From the NCBI RefSeq assembly GCF_900130055.1, contig NZ_FQXU01000003.1:213627-277626 (forward strand): 64,000 bases of DNA. The letters run 5' to 3'. The translations under genes were made by a program, and so were the position numbers. Below are positions 44,975 through 56,869 of this stretch, in pieces. The notes under the pieces were generated by a model. It was given only the letters and a program-made list of their open reading frames with translations, did not search any database and had not been told where the DNA came from. Position 1 is the first letter of the stretch. Each line of letters begins with the position of its first letter. Source of the DNA: Clostridium intestinale DSM 6191. Its GTDB lineage: Bacteria > Bacillota > Clostridia > Clostridiales > Clostridiaceae.

Positions 44975-45889
44975 ATGATTACTGCTCAATCAGTTAAAGA
45001 ATTAAGAGAGAAAACTGGTGCAGGGATGATGGACTGCAAAAAAGCCTTAACTGAAACTAACGGAGATATGGAAAAGGCTATAGAAGTATTAAGAGAAAAA
45101 GGATTGGCAGCAGCAGCTAAAAAAGCTGACAGAGTTGCAGCAGAAGGTGTAGTTAAAACTTATATATCAGAAGATCAAAAAGTTGCTGGTATAGTTGAAT
45201 TAAATTGTGAAACGGATTTCGTTGCAGCTAATGAAGAATTTGTAGGTTTTGCTGGAAAATTAGCAGAAATGGCTTCAACTAGCACAGCTAAAGATATAGA
45301 AAACTTTGTTGCAGAAAAATTCAATGAAACTCAAACTGTTCAAGAAGCGTTAACTGCTTTAATAGCTAAATTAGGCGAAAATATGACAGTAAGAAGATTT
45401 GAAAAATTTGCAGTTGAAAATGGAGTAGTTCAAAGCTACATACATGGTGGCGGAAGAATAGGAGTTGTAGTTGAATTAGCATGTGATACAGCTTCTCCAG
45501 TTCTTGCAGAAGTTGCTAAAGATGTTTGTATGCAAGTTGCAGCTGCAAATCCATCATTCTTAAGCAAAGATGATGTTGATAACGAAGCTTTAGATAAAGA
45601 AAAAGAAATATATAGAGTTCAAGCTTTAAACGAAGGCAAACCAGAAAATATAGTTGAAAAAATGGTTATGGGAAGAATTCAAAAATATTATAAAGAAGTG
45701 TGTCTTTTAGAGCAAGCTTGGGTTAAAGATGGAGATAAGTCAATAACTAAACATCTTCAAGAAAAATCTAAAGAAGTAGGTTCTCCAATTACAATAAACA
45801 AATTTGTAAGGTTTGAAAGAGGAGAAGGTATAGAAAAGAAAGAAGAAAACTTTGCTGAAGAAGTTGCAAGACAAATCGGTGCAAAATAA
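44975..45889 (+). CDS. tsf: Elongation factor Ts
   Basis: EF-Ts exchanges GDP for GTP on EF-Tu. The 304-residue protein has the N-terminal UBA-like domain with [16 protein letters not shown], the NCETDFVA signature, and [12 protein letters not shown] in the core. AAGGAGG at 44961-44967 is the ribosome site. It follows rpsB across a weak hairpin and ends at a strong terminator. Confidence 0.98.
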   Translation: MITAQSVKELREKTGAGMMDCKKALTETNGDMEKAIEVLREKGLAAAAKKADRVAAEGVVKTYISEDQKVAGIVELNCETDFVAANEEFVGFAGKLAEMASTSTAKDIENFVAEKFNETQTVQEALTALIAKLGENMTVRRFEKFAVENGVVQSYIHGGGRIGVVVELACDTASPVLAEVAKDVCMQVAAANPSFLSKDDVDNEALDKEKEIYRVQALNEGKPENIVEKMVMGRIQKYYKEVCLLEQAWVKDGDKSITKHLQEKSKEVGSPITINKFVRFERGEGIEKKEENFAEEVARQIGAK

Positions 45890-45892
45890 TTT

Positions 45893-45922
45893 AAAAGAGA
45901 ACACAAAGTGTTCTCTTTTTTT
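45893..45922 (+). terminator. Terminator after tsf
   Basis: A perfect 12-bp stem (45893-45904 with 45908-45919) with loop AAA runs into a seven-base T-run. Confidence 0.88.
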
Positions 45923-45951
45923 AAAAATAACTTGAAAGATATGGAGGTTAA

Positions 45952-46665
<714 letters not shown>

Positions 46666-46682
46666 TAAAGGAGGTTCTCTTT

Positions 46683-47240
46683 ATGATAAAAGATGTTATT
46701 AAGTCTGCTGAAGAAAAAATGAGTAAATCTATTAAGGTATTAAAATCTGATCTTTCAACAATGAAGGCTGGAAGAGCTAATCCAACTATGTTAGACAGAA
46801 TTGAAGTTGACTATTACGGAAGTATGTGTCCATTAAGTCAGGTGGCTAGTGTTTCTGCTCCAGAACCAAGACTTCTTATGATAACACCTTGGGAAAAAAC
46901 TTTGCTAAAAGATATAGAAAAAGCTATATTAAAATCAGATTTGGGAATAAATCCATCTAATGATGGTTCTGTGATAAGATTATTAGTTCCTGAATTAACT
47001 GAAGAAACTAGAAGAAATCTAGTTAAGAATGTTAAGAAGGCTGGAGAAGATTCTAAGGTAGCTATAAGATCAATAAGAAGAGATGGGAATGATAAATTTA
47101 AGTCTTTAAAGAAAGATGGAGATATATCAGAAGATGAATTCAAAAAAGCAGAAGATGATATCCAAAAGGTAACAGATAGCTATGTTAAAGAAATAGATAA
47201 GATTATAGCGGACAAAGAGAAAGAGATAATGTCAATATAA
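46683..47240 (+). CDS. frr: Ribosome recycling factor
   Basis: RRF, with EF-G, splits ribosomes after termination. The 185-residue protein has the usual MKAGRANPTMLDRIEVDYYG near the start, PWEKTLLKDIEKAI, and the C-terminal coiled helical arm with KKDGDISEDEFKKAEDDIQKVTD. AAGGAGG at 46668-46674 precedes it. Confidence 0.98.
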   Translation: MIKDVIKSAEEKMSKSIKVLKSDLSTMKAGRANPTMLDRIEVDYYGSMCPLSQVASVSAPEPRLLMITPWEKTLLKDIEKAILKSDLGINPSNDGSVIRLLVPELTEETRRNLVKNVKKAGEDSKVAIRSIRRDGNDKFKSLKKDGDISEDEFKKAEDDIQKVTDSYVKEIDKIIADKEKEIMSI

Positions 47241-47265
47241 AGCCTGCTTTCTAGCAGGTTTTTTT
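47241..47265 (+). terminator. Terminator after frr
   Basis: A GC-rich 6-bp stem (47243-47248 with 47253-47258), extended by A-T and G-U pairs, with loop TTCT and a T-run to 47265. uppS begins 28 bases later. Confidence 0.8.
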
Positions 47266-47292
47266 ACCATATTCATTATGGAGGAATAGTAA

Positions 47293-48054
47293 ATGTTTAA
47301 GTGGCTAAAAGGTAAAAAAGATAATAAACCTAATGATGTAAATATAGATTATAATAGAATTCCTAAGCATATTGCAATTATAATGGATGGTAACGGTAGA
47401 TGGGCAAAGGCTAAAGGTTTGCCTAGAACTTTTGGACATAGAGCAGGGGTTGAAACCATAAGAAAAATAATAAAAGAATGTGATAAAATTGGAGTAAAAT
47501 ACCTAACTTTATATGCATTCTCAACAGAGAATTGGAAGAGACCTAAGGATGAAGTTGGTGCACTTATGAACCTGCTTGTAGAGTATTTGAAAAATGAGTT
47601 CGAAGAATTAAATAGTAATGGAGTGGTAATAAATCATATTGGGGATATAACTAAGTTACCAAAGCCATGTAGGGATGAATTGGTTTCAGCTTATGAAAAA
47701 ACCAAAAATAATTCTGGTGTTGTAATGAATCTTGCACTTAACTATGGCGGTAGAGATGAAATTATTTCAGCTGTTAAGGATATAATTGAAGACATAGAAG
47801 ATAAAAAAATATCTAAATATTCTTTAGATGAAAATCTTTTTTCAAATTATCTTTATACTAAAAAAATGCCTGATCCAGATTTAGTCATAAGACCTTCTGG
47901 AGAACAAAGGCTAAGTAATTTTCTATTGTGGCAATGTGCATATTCTGAGTTCTGGTATTCTAACATAAATTGGCCAGATTTTACAGAGGAAGATTTACAT
48001 AGAGCTATTTTTGATTATCAGAACCGAGATAGAAGATATGGGGGAATCAAATAG
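47293..48054 (+). CDS. uppS: Undecaprenyl diphosphate synthase (isoprenyl transferase)
   Basis: UppS builds the C55 lipid carrier used for peptidoglycan and wall polymers. The 253-residue cis-prenyltransferase has IAIIMDGNGRWAK with catalytic Asp32, HRAGVETIRKI, LYAFSTENWKRP and IRPSGEQRLSNFLLWQ near the end, with Pro where many homologues have Thr in IRTxGE. GGAGG at 47280-47284 is the ribosome site. cdsA follows after 13 bases. Confidence 0.97.
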   Translation: MFKWLKGKKDNKPNDVNIDYNRIPKHIAIIMDGNGRWAKAKGLPRTFGHRAGVETIRKIIKECDKIGVKYLTLYAFSTENWKRPKDEVGALMNLLVEYLKNEFEELNSNGVVINHIGDITKLPKPCRDELVSAYEKTKNNSGVVMNLALNYGGRDEIISAVKDIIEDIEDKKISKYSLDENLFSNYLYTKKMPDPDLVIRPSGEQRLSNFLLWQCAYSEFWYSNINWPDFTEEDLHRAIFDYQNRDRRYGGIK

Positions 48055-48067
48055 TGGAGGTATCCTT

Positions 48068-48862
48068 ATGAAATCGAATAATAGGTATTTAGGAGCGTTA
48101 ATAATTGCACCTTGTGTAATATTTGTTTATCTAGGGGGGGATTATTTAAAATACCTAATACTTTTGTTATCTATAATGGGACTACATGAATTTTATAAAG
48201 CGCTTAAATCCAAAAATTATAAACCTATAAACATAGCAGGATATGTACTTTTAGTAGCATATTATATGTTTAATAATGATTTTTTGATTTTAATGTATAT
48301 GCTTATCTTAGCTGCTTTTATATTATTGTGTATACCAGTAATAAACTTAGAAATAACATTTATAGATGTGGCCTTAACTCTTTTAGGTTTTATGTACGTT
48401 TGTGTACTATTTTCTTTCATATACCTTGTAAATCAAAGTTATGGAGGTAAATATTTAGTTTGGCTCATATTTATAGGTTCATGGATGTGTGATACTACTG
48501 CTTATTATGCTGGAAGATACTTAGGAAAACATAAACTTAATCCTAAAGTCAGCCCTAAAAAAACCATAGAGGGATCAGTAGGCGGACTTTTAGGAGCTAC
48601 TATATTTTGTGGGATATTTGGATATTTTATAAGTAGCTATGTACCTGGCATTGCTATATATCACTACTTTCTTATAGGAGCATTTTGTGGAGTTTTCTCT
48701 CAATTTGGAGACTTAGTAGCATCTTCAGTTAAAAGATATGTAGGAATTAAGGATTATTCTAATTTAATTCCAGGTCATGGAGGGATTTTAGATAGATTCG
48801 ACTCCATACTTTTTTCAGCAACAGTTGTATTTTATTATTTAACATTTATAATAAGATTGTAG
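48068..48862 (+). CDS. cdsA: Phosphatidate cytidylyltransferase
   Basis: CdsA makes CDP-diacylglycerol, the precursor of phospholipids. The 264-residue protein is polytopic, with about seven or eight membrane helices, and carries the CdsA signature near the C-terminus: SVKRYVGIKDYSNLIPGHGGILDRFDS. ATG 48068 follows GGAGG at 48056-48060. The frame extends upstream to 48011 but overlaps uppS without a ribosome site. Confidence 0.96.
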   Translation: MKSNNRYLGALIIAPCVIFVYLGGDYLKYLILLLSIMGLHEFYKALKSKNYKPINIAGYVLLVAYYMFNNDFLILMYMLILAAFILLCIPVINLEITFIDVALTLLGFMYVCVLFSFIYLVNQSYGGKYLVWLIFIGSWMCDTTAYYAGRYLGKHKLNPKVSPKKTIEGSVGGLLGATIFCGIFGYFISSYVPGIAIYHYFLIGAFCGVFSQFGDLVASSVKRYVGIKDYSNLIPGHGGILDRFDSILFSATVVFYYLTFIIRL

Positions 48863-48865
48863 TTT

Positions 48866-48897
48866 AAGTTTGCAGTGTTTTAACTGCAAGCTTTTTT
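48866..48897 (+). terminator. Terminator after cdsA
   Basis: An 11-bp stem (48866-48876 with 48883-48893, one G-U pair) is followed by T residues to 48897. Confidence 0.8.
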
Positions 48898-48923
48898 ATT
48901 TTTCTTTTAAATTGGAACATTTT

Positions 48924-48932
48924 TGATATAAT
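48924..48932 (+). promoter_or_regulatory. Extended -10 promoter of dxr
   Basis: TGATATAAT at 48924-48932 is a full extended -10 (TGn plus consensus TATAAT). No good -35 is present at 17 bases, which an extended -10 can tolerate. It is 46 bases before dxr. Confidence 0.55.
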
Positions 48933-48978
48933 AAGAATATGATTGACTTTTTAGAAAGGCAAATATAGGAGGCAAAAT

Positions 48979-50133
48979 ATGAAAAAAATATCGATATTAG
49001 GGGTTACTGGATCCGTAGGAACGCAAGCTTTAGACGTAATTAGATTTCATAGAGAAACTATGGAACTTGTAGCTGCATCTGCATTTAAAAACTTTGAAAA
49101 AATGATAGAAATATTAGAGGAATTTAAACCTAAATATATTGTATTAGAAGAAGATGATGCTTACAACAAATTCGAAAATTATATTAAAGATAACAATAAA
49201 GAAGTTATACTTTTAAAGGGAATAGATGGACTTAAAAAAATAGCATCTTTAAGTGAAATTGATGTTGTTTTGACATCTGTAGTTGGTATGATAGGTCTTG
49301 AACCTACATTAGAAGCTATACGAGCTGGTAAGGATATAGCTTTAGCAAATAAAGAAACTTTAGTTGTAGCCGGAGCTATTGTTATGGAGGAAGCAAAAAA
49401 ATATGGTGTAAAAATATTGCCTGTAGATTCAGAGCATGGGGCTATATTCCAATGTCTAAATGGAGAAAAGTATGAAGATATTAACAAAATTCTTCTCACC
49501 GCATCTGGGGGCCCTTTTAGAGGGAAAGTTTCTAAAGAACTAGAAGATGTAACTTTTAGAGAGGCTTTAAAACACCCTAATTGGAGTATGGGGAGAAAGA
49601 TATCTATAGATTCTGCTACGTTAATGAATAAGGGGTTAGAGGTTATAGAAGCTCATTGGCTATTTAATGTACCGTTTGAAAAGATACAAGTTGTTGTTCA
49701 CCCTCAAAGTTTAGTACATTCTATGGTAGAATTTAAAGATGCAAGCGTAATTGCTCAAATAAGTTCTACAGATATGAAATTACCTATACAGTATGCATTA
49801 AACTATCCTAATAGGGAAAGTAATATATGTGAAGAGTTAGATTTTTGGAATTTAGCTAATTTAAGCTTTGAAAAACCTGATTTTGATACATTTAAATGCC
49901 TTAAACTAGCTTTTGATGCAGGGAAAATTGGTGGTATAATGCCGACAATTTTAAATGGTGCTAATGAGGTTTTAGTTGAATTATTTTTAGAAGAAAAAGT
50001 AAAGTTTCTAGAAATTCCAGAAATAATAGAAGAGTGTATGAATAGATTTTATGTAGATGAATATTTAACTATAGAGGGTATTTTATCTACTGACAAATTA
50101 GTTAGAAGCTATATTTATGAAAAATATAGTTAG
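48979..50133 (+). CDS. dxr: 1-deoxy-D-xylulose 5-phosphate reductoisomerase
   Basis: Dxr makes methylerythritol phosphate, the committed step of the non-mevalonate isoprenoid pathway. The 384-residue protein begins with an NADPH-binding ILGVTGSVGTQALDVI, has ANKETLV, PVDSEHGAIFQ with metal ligands, GGPFRGK and HPNWSMGRKISIDSATLMNK. ispG two genes downstream acts in the same pathway, whose product feeds uppS upstream. Confidence 0.98.
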   Translation: MKKISILGVTGSVGTQALDVIRFHRETMELVAASAFKNFEKMIEILEEFKPKYIVLEEDDAYNKFENYIKDNNKEVILLKGIDGLKKIASLSEIDVVLTSVVGMIGLEPTLEAIRAGKDIALANKETLVVAGAIVMEEAKKYGVKILPVDSEHGAIFQCLNGEKYEDINKILLTASGGPFRGKVSKELEDVTFREALKHPNWSMGRKISIDSATLMNKGLEVIEAHWLFNVPFEKIQVVVHPQSLVHSMVEFKDASVIAQISSTDMKLPIQYALNYPNRESNICEELDFWNLANLSFEKPDFDTFKCLKLAFDAGKIGGIMPTILNGANEVLVELFLEEKVKFLEIPEIIEECMNRFYVDEYLTIEGILSTDKLVRSYIYEKYS

Positions 50134-50146
50134 AAGGAGGAAATAG

Positions 50147-51157
50147 ATGTATATAGTAGCAGCTATATTAGCATTTTCTGTGCTAATAATTGTTCATGAA
50201 TTAGGTCACTTTATAATGGCAAAGGTAAATGGGGTAAAAGTTGAGGAGTTTTCTATAGGTTTTGGACCTAGGGTTATAGGTGTTAAAGTTGGTGAGACGG
50301 ATTATTGCTTAAGGATTCTCCCTCTAGGTGGAAGAGTTGCTATGCTTGGGGAGGAAGAAGAGGTTAATGATAAAAGAAGCCTTACAAGCAAATCCCCACT
50401 AAGAAGGATAAGTATTATAGTAGCTGGTGTTGTTATGAATTATCTTTTAGCAATAGTTATTTTTATTACCATGGGTATGAATTTAGGTTTTAGTACTCCA
50501 GAGGTTAAGGATATAGTTGATAATTCCCCAGCGAAAGAGGTTGGTCTTAAAGCTGGAGATAAGTTCACTAAAATAAATGATATGAAAATACTAACAGCTG
50601 AAGATGTATCTGTAGCTGTAGCATTAGCTAAAGGAAATCCATTGGATGTTGAGATTAATCGTAATAATGAAACAAGAAAATTTAATATAACACCTAAGTT
50701 GACCGAGGAAGGAACCTATCAAATCGGATTCTACTTTGGCAGAGTTGATAATCCTTCATTTACTCAATCAATTAAATATGGTGCTAATCAAACAGTTTCA
50801 TTAGTTAAGCAGACATTTTTAGGATTTAAGATGTTATTTTCAGGTAAAGCTAATCTGAAAACAGATATTGGCGGACCTGTAACAATAGTAAGAATGAGTG
50901 GAGAAGCTGCAAAGGCAGGGATTTGGAGTCTTCTATATTTTACTGCATTTATTTCAGTAAATTTAGCTGTATTTAACTTATTACCTTTCCCAGCATTAGA
51001 TGGTGGTTGGGCATTCTTTATATTAATTGAATTAATTACAGGCAAAAAAATACCTGATAGAATATTAAATTACGTTAATAGTGTGGCATTAACCCTTTTA
51101 TTAGGAATAATGATTTTAGTAACAATTAAGGATATACTTTTCCCAGTTCAATTTTAG
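50147..51157 (+). CDS. rseP: Site-2 protease RseP (RasP)
   Basis: This intramembrane metalloprotease cuts anti-sigma factors and leftover signal peptides. The 336-residue protein has HELGH (17-21) in the first membrane helix, one PDZ domain (about 110-185) and the second metal site LDGG (284-287) in a C-terminal helix. It follows dxr by 13 bases with AGGAGG at 50134-50139. The proS gene found next in B. subtilis is replaced by ispG. Confidence 0.96.
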   Translation: MYIVAAILAFSVLIIVHELGHFIMAKVNGVKVEEFSIGFGPRVIGVKVGETDYCLRILPLGGRVAMLGEEEEVNDKRSLTSKSPLRRISIIVAGVVMNYLLAIVIFITMGMNLGFSTPEVKDIVDNSPAKEVGLKAGDKFTKINDMKILTAEDVSVAVALAKGNPLDVEINRNNETRKFNITPKLTEEGTYQIGFYFGRVDNPSFTQSIKYGANQTVSLVKQTFLGFKMLFSGKANLKTDIGGPVTIVRMSGEAAKAGIWSLLYFTAFISVNLAVFNLLPFPALDGGWAFFILIELITGKKIPDRILNYVNSVALTLLLGIMILVTIKDILFPVQF

Positions 51158-51168
51158 AGGTGTAGAAT

Positions 51169-52221
51169 ATGTTTAGAAAAGAAACAAGAAAGATTAAGAT
51201 TGGTAATAAAACATTTATAGGTGGAGATAGTAGAATAACAGTCCAATCTATGACCAATACAGATACTAGAGATGTTAAAAGTACAGTAAATCAAATAAGA
51301 AACCTAGAAATTGCTGGTTGTGATATTATAAGATGTGCAGTTCCAGATATGGAGGCGGCAAAAGCTATAGGAGAAATTGCTAAACAAATAAGTATTCCTC
51401 TAGTTGCAGATATTCATTTTGATTATAAACTAGCTTTAGAATCTATAAAAAATGGTGTTTCAGCCTTAAGGATTAATCCAGGCAATATTGGTTCAATTGA
51501 ACGAGTAAAAATGGTTGCTGAAGCATGTAATGATAAAAACATACCTATAAGAATAGGTGTTAACTCAGGTTCATTAGAAAAAGAACTTCTAGCTAAGTAT
51601 GGAAAGCCATGTCCTGAAGCATTAGTTGAAAGTGCTTTAAAAAGTGCAGATATATTAGAAAAGATGAACTTTAGAGATATTGTTATATCTATAAAGTCTT
51701 CTGATGTTCAAACTATGATAAATAGTTATAGACTTATGAGTGAAAAATCAGATTATCCTCTTCATTTAGGGGTTACAGAGTCTGGAACTCCTTGGAGAGG
51801 AACAATAAAGTCTTCTGTTGGAATAGGAACTTTACTTGCTGAGGGGATTGGAGACACAATAAGAGTATCTTTAACTGGTGATCCTGTTGAGGAAATTAAA
51901 GTTGGGAATGAAATTCTAAAAGCTTTAGGAATTAAAAAAGGTGGTATAGAATTTGTTTCTTGTCCAACATGCGGAAGAACTCAGATTGATCTTATAGGAA
52001 TAGCTAAAGAGATTGAAGATAAACTTTCAAGCTGCAAAAAAGATATAAAGGTAGCTATTATGGGGTGTGTTGTTAACGGCCCAGGAGAAGCTAGGGAAGC
52101 TGATATAGGGATTGCAGGAGGAAAAGGTGAAGGTATAATCTTCAAAAAGGGTGAAATATTAAAAAAAGTTAAAGAGGAAGATTTAGTTCAAGAATTAATG
52201 AAAGAAATTGATAAACTTTAG
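51169..52221 (+). CDS. ispG: 4-hydroxy-3-methylbut-2-enyl diphosphate synthase IspG
   Basis: IspG is a 4Fe-4S enzyme of the methylerythritol pathway. The 350-residue protein has the TIM-barrel N-terminus with VQSMTNTDTRD, and C-terminal cluster cysteines in SCPTCGRTQ and MGCVVNGPGEA. AGAGG at 51157-51161 overlaps the rseP stop, so translation is coupled. Confidence 0.97.
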   Translation: MFRKETRKIKIGNKTFIGGDSRITVQSMTNTDTRDVKSTVNQIRNLEIAGCDIIRCAVPDMEAAKAIGEIAKQISIPLVADIHFDYKLALESIKNGVSALRINPGNIGSIERVKMVAEACNDKNIPIRIGVNSGSLEKELLAKYGKPCPEALVESALKSADILEKMNFRDIVISIKSSDVQTMINSYRLMSEKSDYPLHLGVTESGTPWRGTIKSSVGIGTLLAEGIGDTIRVSLTGDPVEEIKVGNEILKALGIKKGGIEFVSCPTCGRTQIDLIGIAKEIEDKLSSCKKDIKVAIMGCVVNGPGEAREADIGIAGGKGEGIIFKKGEILKKVKEEDLVQELMKEIDKL

Positions 52222-52251
52222 ATAACAAGTTAAAATAGAAAAAGTATAGTT

Positions 52252-52286
52252 GAAATTCAGCACGCTGGATTTCTTCTTTTGCTTTT
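52252..52286 (+). terminator. Terminator-like hairpin after ispG
   Basis: A 9-bp stem (52252-52260 with 52265-52273, one T-G pair) with loop CACG precedes TTCTTTTGCTTTT. The T-run is broken, so read-through into polC is likely. Confidence 0.6.
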
Positions 52287-52328
52287 GGTATTCAAAATTA
52301 TTTTTAATTATGCTAGGAGGAATTTTCC

Positions 52329-55300
52329 TTGGGTAAGGAATTTATAGAGTCAATAAATAAAGAAATTTATAAACTTGAAGATATTGAGGAAAAAGCTCTT
52401 AGAATTTCAGGTTTTCAATATATGAAAAAAAGTAATAAATTAAAGGTTATCTTAAGAAGCAAAGAAGCCTTAAGCAGTAAGGAAGAATTAAGTGTTAGAG
52501 AGATAATTACAAAAAAGTTGAATTTGAATGTTGACATAGATATTTTATGTATTATAGATATATCCAATATAAGCTTAAAAGAGATTGTAGATAAACACTG
52601 GAACGAATTGATTGAAGAAATAATTAAAAAGCATCCATTAACTAAAAATATTTTATTGTCCGGAGAAAAAGAAGTTATAGATAACTCTTTAATAATTTCT
52701 TATGGCTCAGAGATACTAATAAATTTTGCAAAAAAACAGAAGATGCAAGACTTATTAAGAAAATATATTAATTCTATATTTGGATTTAAAGCAGTAGTTA
52801 GTTTAAAATTTGATAGTGAAATTGATATAAAGATAAGTGAAGAATATAAAGTTTATAAAAAGCAAGAGACAGAAAAAATAATAAAAGAAATAAAAAGCAA
52901 TGTCCAGGTTGAAAGACCAAAAATGCCAGTAAAGGCAGCAGAAGTACAGAAGAAAGATTATAGTAATAAAGATGTAAAAATAGATAATGAAAATATAATT
53001 ATGGGAAGAGCTATTGTAGAAGAATCTATTCCTATAAAGAGTGTAAATGAGGAATTAGGGATAGTAGCTTTAACAGGAGAGATATTTAAAGTTGAAACAA
53101 GAGAAACTAAAAGTGGAAAGATACTTCTAACCTTCTTTATTACAGATAATACATCATCTATTGTTGTAAAAGCCTTCTTGAATTCTAAAGTTCAAGAGAG
53201 AGTTTTGGAGAATGTTAAAAAAGGATTATACTGCAAGATTAGGGGAGAGGCAAGATACGATAATTACTCAAGAGAAATAACCTTTAGTGTTAGAGATATA
53301 GTAAAGATGCAGAAAATTGTAAAACAGGATTTGGCTTCTGAAAAAAGAGTTGAGCTTCATTGTCATACTACAATGAGTACAATGGACGCTGTCACATCAC
53401 CTTCAAAACTTATAGAAAGGGCGGCTAAGTGGGGTCATCCGGCAATTGCAATAACTGATCATGGTGTAGTTCAGGCCTATCCTGAAGCTATGGATGCTGC
53501 TAAAAAACATGGAATAAAAGTTATATATGGACTAGAGGGATATTTAGTTGATAATGGGGTTCCTATAGTTCTAAATTCTAAAAATCAAAGTATTAAAGAT
53601 ACTTACGTAGTTTTTGATATAGAGACAACAGGGTTTTCACCTAAAAATGATAAAATAATAGAAATAGGGGCAGTTAAAGTATGTGATGGTAAAGTAATAG
53701 ATAGATTTTCAAGTTTTGTTAATCCAGAGAGACCAATTCCCTTTAATATTACTGAACTAACATCAATAGAAGATAGTATGGTAACGGACGCTCCTACTAT
53801 TGATAAGGTGTTGCCAGAATTTTTAGCTTTTTGTAAAGGTTCAGTTTTGGTTGCTCATAATGCAGGATTTGACTGCTCTTTTATTAAAACCAATTGTAAC
53901 AATTTATCACTAGAATTTTCTTTTAGTATTTTAGATACTGTTCCTTTAGCGAGATTTTTATATCCAGACTTAAAAAGAGTGAAACTTAATATAATAGCAA
54001 AACATTTAGGTATTTCTTTAGAAAATCATCACAGAGCAGTAGATGATGCAAAGGCAACAGCTGAGATTTTATTAAAATGCTTTGAGAAATTAGTAGAAGA
54101 TTTTAATATAGATAACCTAGATAAGCTAAATGAAGAATTTTTAAATAATGTTGATATTGGTAAGCTACCTATGTACCATGTAATAATACTTGCTAAAAAT
54201 CAAGTGGGGATTAAAAATTTATATCAACTAGTTAGTAAAGCACATTTAGATAATTTCTATAGAAAACCTAGATTACCCAAAACACTTGTATCTGAGTTTA
54301 GAGAGGGGTTAATAATTGGGTCTGCATGTGAGGCTGGTCAAGTATATAGAGCTATTTTAGATGGTAAATCTCAAAATGAAATAGAAGAGATTGCAAGTTT
54401 TTATGATTATCTAGAGATACAACCTATAGACAATAATATGTTTTTAATTGAAAAGGGAAATGTAAAAGATAGAGAAGAATTAAAAACAATAAATAGAAAT
54501 ATATATGATCTTGGACAAAAACTAGGAAAAGTAACTGTAGCCACTTGTGATGTGCATTTTATGGATCCAGAAGATGAAGTTTATAGAAAAATAATATTAG
54601 CGGGACAAGGTTTTAGCGATGCTGACAGTCAGCCACCATTATATCTAAGAACAACTGATGAGATGTTAAAGGAATTTGATTATTTAGGTGAAGATAAGGC
54701 TTATGAGGTTGTTATTAAAAATACTAATTTTATAGCAAATCAAATAGAAGGCTGTAAGCCAATACCAGATGAAACCTATCCACCTAAAATTGATGGGGCA
54801 GAGGATGATATTAAAAATATGACTTTAAATAAGGTTCATAGTATTTATGGAGATAATTTACCAGAAGTGGTTCAAAAGAGGTTGGATAAAGAACTTAATT
54901 CAATTATATCAAATGGGTATGCAGTGCTTTATTTAATTGCTCAAAAATTAGTTGCCAAATCAATTTCTGATGGATATTTAGTTGGTTCAAGAGGATCTGT
55001 TGGTTCTTCATTTGTAGCAACTATGTCTGATATTACAGAAGTTAATGGGCTACCACCCCATTATGTATGTCCAAATTGCAAAAAATCGCAATTCTTTTTA
55101 GATGGATCTATAAGTTCTGGAGCTGATTTACCTGACAAAAATTGTCCTGATTGCGGAACCTTATATAAAAAAGATGGTCATGACATTCCATTTGAAACCT
55201 TCTTAGGTTTTGAGGGAGATAAAGAACCAGATATAGATTTAAACTTTTCTGGAGATAACCAAGGTGTAATTCACAAATATACTGAGGTTTTATTCGGAAA

Positions 55301-56651
55301 GGGGTTTGTATTTAAAGCAGGAACTATTGGAACTGTAGCAGAAAAAACTGCATATGGATATGTTAGAAAATATTTAGATGAAAGAAATATAATAGCATCA
55401 TCGGCGGAAATAGAGAGATTGACACTAGGATGTACAGGTATAAAACGAACTACAGGCCAGCATCCAGGCGGTATAATGGTTGTACCTAGAGATAATGATA
55501 TTCATAATTTTTGTCCAATACAACATCCAGCAGATGATCGTGATTCTGATGTAGTTACAACGCACTTTGATTATCATTCAATAAGTGGTAGACTATTAAA
55601 ATTAGATATATTAGGTCACGACGATCCAACAGTTTTAAGAATGCTTCAAGACTTAACAGGTATAGATCCCAAAACAATTCCTCTTCATGATGAAAAAGTA
55701 TTAAGTTTATTTACAAGTCCTGATGCACTTGGGATAACAAAAGAAGAGCTTGAATGTGAGGTGGGAACCTATGGACTTCCTGAGTTTGGAACTAAATTTG
55801 TTCGACAAATGCTTTTGGATACTAAGCCAAAAACTTTTGCAGATTTAGTTAGAATATCGGGACTATCACATGGTACTGATGTATGGCTTAATAATGCTCA
55901 GTATTACATTAAAGAAGGATATACTACATTAAGTGAATGTATTTCTACAAGAGATGATATTATGGTTTACTTAATTTACAAAGGGGTTCCTCCTAAGACG
56001 GCATTTAATATAATGGAAAAAGTGAGAAAAGGAAAAGGTGTATCCGAGGAGTATGAACAGATAATGAAGGAGAATAGTGTTCCAGAATGGTACATAGAAT
56101 CCTGTAAAAAGATAAAATACATGTTCCCAAAAGGGCATGCTGTTGCTTATGTTATGATGGCAGTAAGAATAGCATATTTTAAGGTTTATTATCCATTAGC
56201 TTACTATGCAACTTACTTTACAGTTAGAGCAGATGATTTTGATGCTGAACTTATATGTAAAGGGGAGGGTGCTATTAAAAATAAGCTACAAGAGATATAT
56301 CAGATGGGTAATAATGTAACCCAAAAAGATAAAGGATTAATGACTATATTAGAAATAGCTTTTGAAATGATTAAGAGGGGATTTAAGTTCTTAAAAGTTG
56401 ATCTCTACGAATCAGATTCTGTAAAATTTAAAATAGAAAATGGTATGATAAGACCGCCTATTAATTCTCTTCAAGGTGTTGGAGATAATGCAGCAAAAAG
56501 TATAGTAGAGGTAAGAAAAGATGGAGAATTTATATCAAAAGAAGATTTAAGAATAAGAGCTAAAATATCAAAAACAGTTATAGAAACTTTAACGATTCAT
56601 GGATGTCTAGAGGGTCTTGGTGAAACAAACCAAATTTCGTTATTTGGATAG
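52329..56651 (+). CDS. polC: DNA polymerase III PolC, alpha subunit (Gram-positive type)
   Basis: PolC is the leading replicative polymerase of low-GC Gram-positives with built-in proofreading. The 1440-residue protein has an N-terminal domain, an OB-fold (about 235-330), a PHP domain beginning [15 protein letters not shown], a DEDD exonuclease inserted in it ([13 protein letters not shown], about 423), and the polymerase with a four-cysteine zinc site (CPNC and CPDC) and [10 protein letters not shown]. The start is TTG 52329, 8 bases after AGGAGG (52315-52320). Confidence 0.97.
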   Translation: MGKEFIESINKEIYKLEDIEEKALRISGFQYMKKSNKLKVILRSKEALSSKEELSVREIITKKLNLNVDIDILCIIDISNISLKEIVDKHWNELIEEIIKKHPLTKNILLSGEKEVIDNSLIISYGSEILINFAKKQKMQDLLRKYINSIFGFKAVVSLKFDSEIDIKISEEYKVYKKQETEKIIKEIKSNVQVERPKMPVKAAEVQKKDYSNKDVKIDNENIIMGRAIVEESIPIKSVNEELGIVALTGEIFKVETRETKSGKILLTFFITDNTSSIVVKAFLNSKVQERVLENVKKGLYCKIRGEARYDNYSREITFSVRDIVKMQKIVKQDLASEKRVELHCHTTMSTMDAVTSPSKLIERAAKWGHPAIAITDHGVVQAYPEAMDAAKKHGIKVIYGLEGYLVDNGVPIVLNSKNQSIKDTYVVFDIETTGFSPKNDKIIEIGAVKVCDGKVIDRFSSFVNPERPIPFNITELTSIEDSMVTDAPTIDKVLPEFLAFCKGSVLVAHNAGFDCSFIKTNCNNLSLEFSFSILDTVPLARFLYPDLKRVKLNIIAKHLGISLENHHRAVDDAKATAEILLKCFEKLVEDFNIDNLDKLNEEFLNNVDIGKLPMYHVIILAKNQVGIKNLYQLVSKAHLDNFYRKPRLPKTLVSEFREGLIIGSACEAGQVYRAILDGKSQNEIEEIASFYDYLEIQPIDNNMFLIEKGNVKDREELKTINRNIYDLGQKLGKVTVATCDVHFMDPEDEVYRKIILAGQGFSDADSQPPLYLRTTDEMLKEFDYLGEDKAYEVVIKNTNFIANQIEGCKPIPDETYPPKIDGAEDDIKNMTLNKVHSIYGDNLPEVVQKRLDKELNSIISNGYAVLYLIAQKLVAKSISDGYLVGSRGSVGSSFVATMSDITEVNGLPPHYVCPNCKKSQFFLDGSISSGADLPDKNCPDCGTLYKKDGHDIPFETFLGFEGDKEPDIDLNFSGDNQGVIHKYTEVLFGKGFVFKAGTIGTVAEKTAYGYVRKYLDERNIIASSAEIERLTLGCTGIKRTTGQHPGGIMVVPRDNDIHNFCPIQHPADDRDSDVVTTHFDYHSISGRLLKLDILGHDDPTVLRMLQDLTGIDPKTIPLHDEKVLSLFTSPDALGITKEELECEVGTYGLPEFGTKFVRQMLLDTKPKTFADLVRISGLSHGTDVWLNNAQYYIKEGYTTLSECISTRDDIMVYLIYKGVPPKTAFNIMEKVRKGKGVSEEYEQIMKENSVPEWYIESCKKIKYMFPKGHAVAYVMMAVRIAYFKVYYPLAYYATYFTVRADDFDAELICKGEGAIKNKLQEIYQMGNNVTQKDKGLMTILEIAFEMIKRGFKFLKVDLYESDSVKFKIENGMIRPPINSLQGVGDNAAKSIVEVRKDGEFISKEDLRIRAKISKTVIETLTIHGCLEGLGETNQISLFG

Positions 56652-56738
56652 AAAAAGATAATTTCAAATAAAGGTTGTAATCCAATTATTACTATGTTAT
56701 TATAAAAATAGAAAGTTTATTTAAATAGAAGCGTAGAA

Positions 56739-56823
56739 GGGAGTGGACAATTTGTCCGCTCTTTCTATTTGTAAAACGCAACTATAAATGTTGCGTTTTT
56801 ATATAGCTTATATTAATAAGCTA
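56739..56823 (+). promoter_or_regulatory. Three consecutive hairpins between polC and rimP
   Basis: First, 56739-56749 pairs with 56753-56763 (11 pairs, some G-U, loop ATT). Second is the terminator 56773-56799. Third is a perfect 8-bp palindrome, 56804-56811 with 56816-56823, loop ATTA. TATACT at 56833-56838 may be a -10 for rimP-nusA but has no good -35. The third hairpin could be an operator or leader element. Confidence 0.5.
56773..56800 (+). terminator. Terminator after polC
   Basis: A perfect 10-bp stem (56773-56782 with 56790-56799) with a 7-nt loop ends in five T residues. Confidence 0.82.
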
Positions 56824-56869
56824 ACTATTGGCTATACTAAACGGTAAGGCTAGTAAAGGAGGTTAAAAG

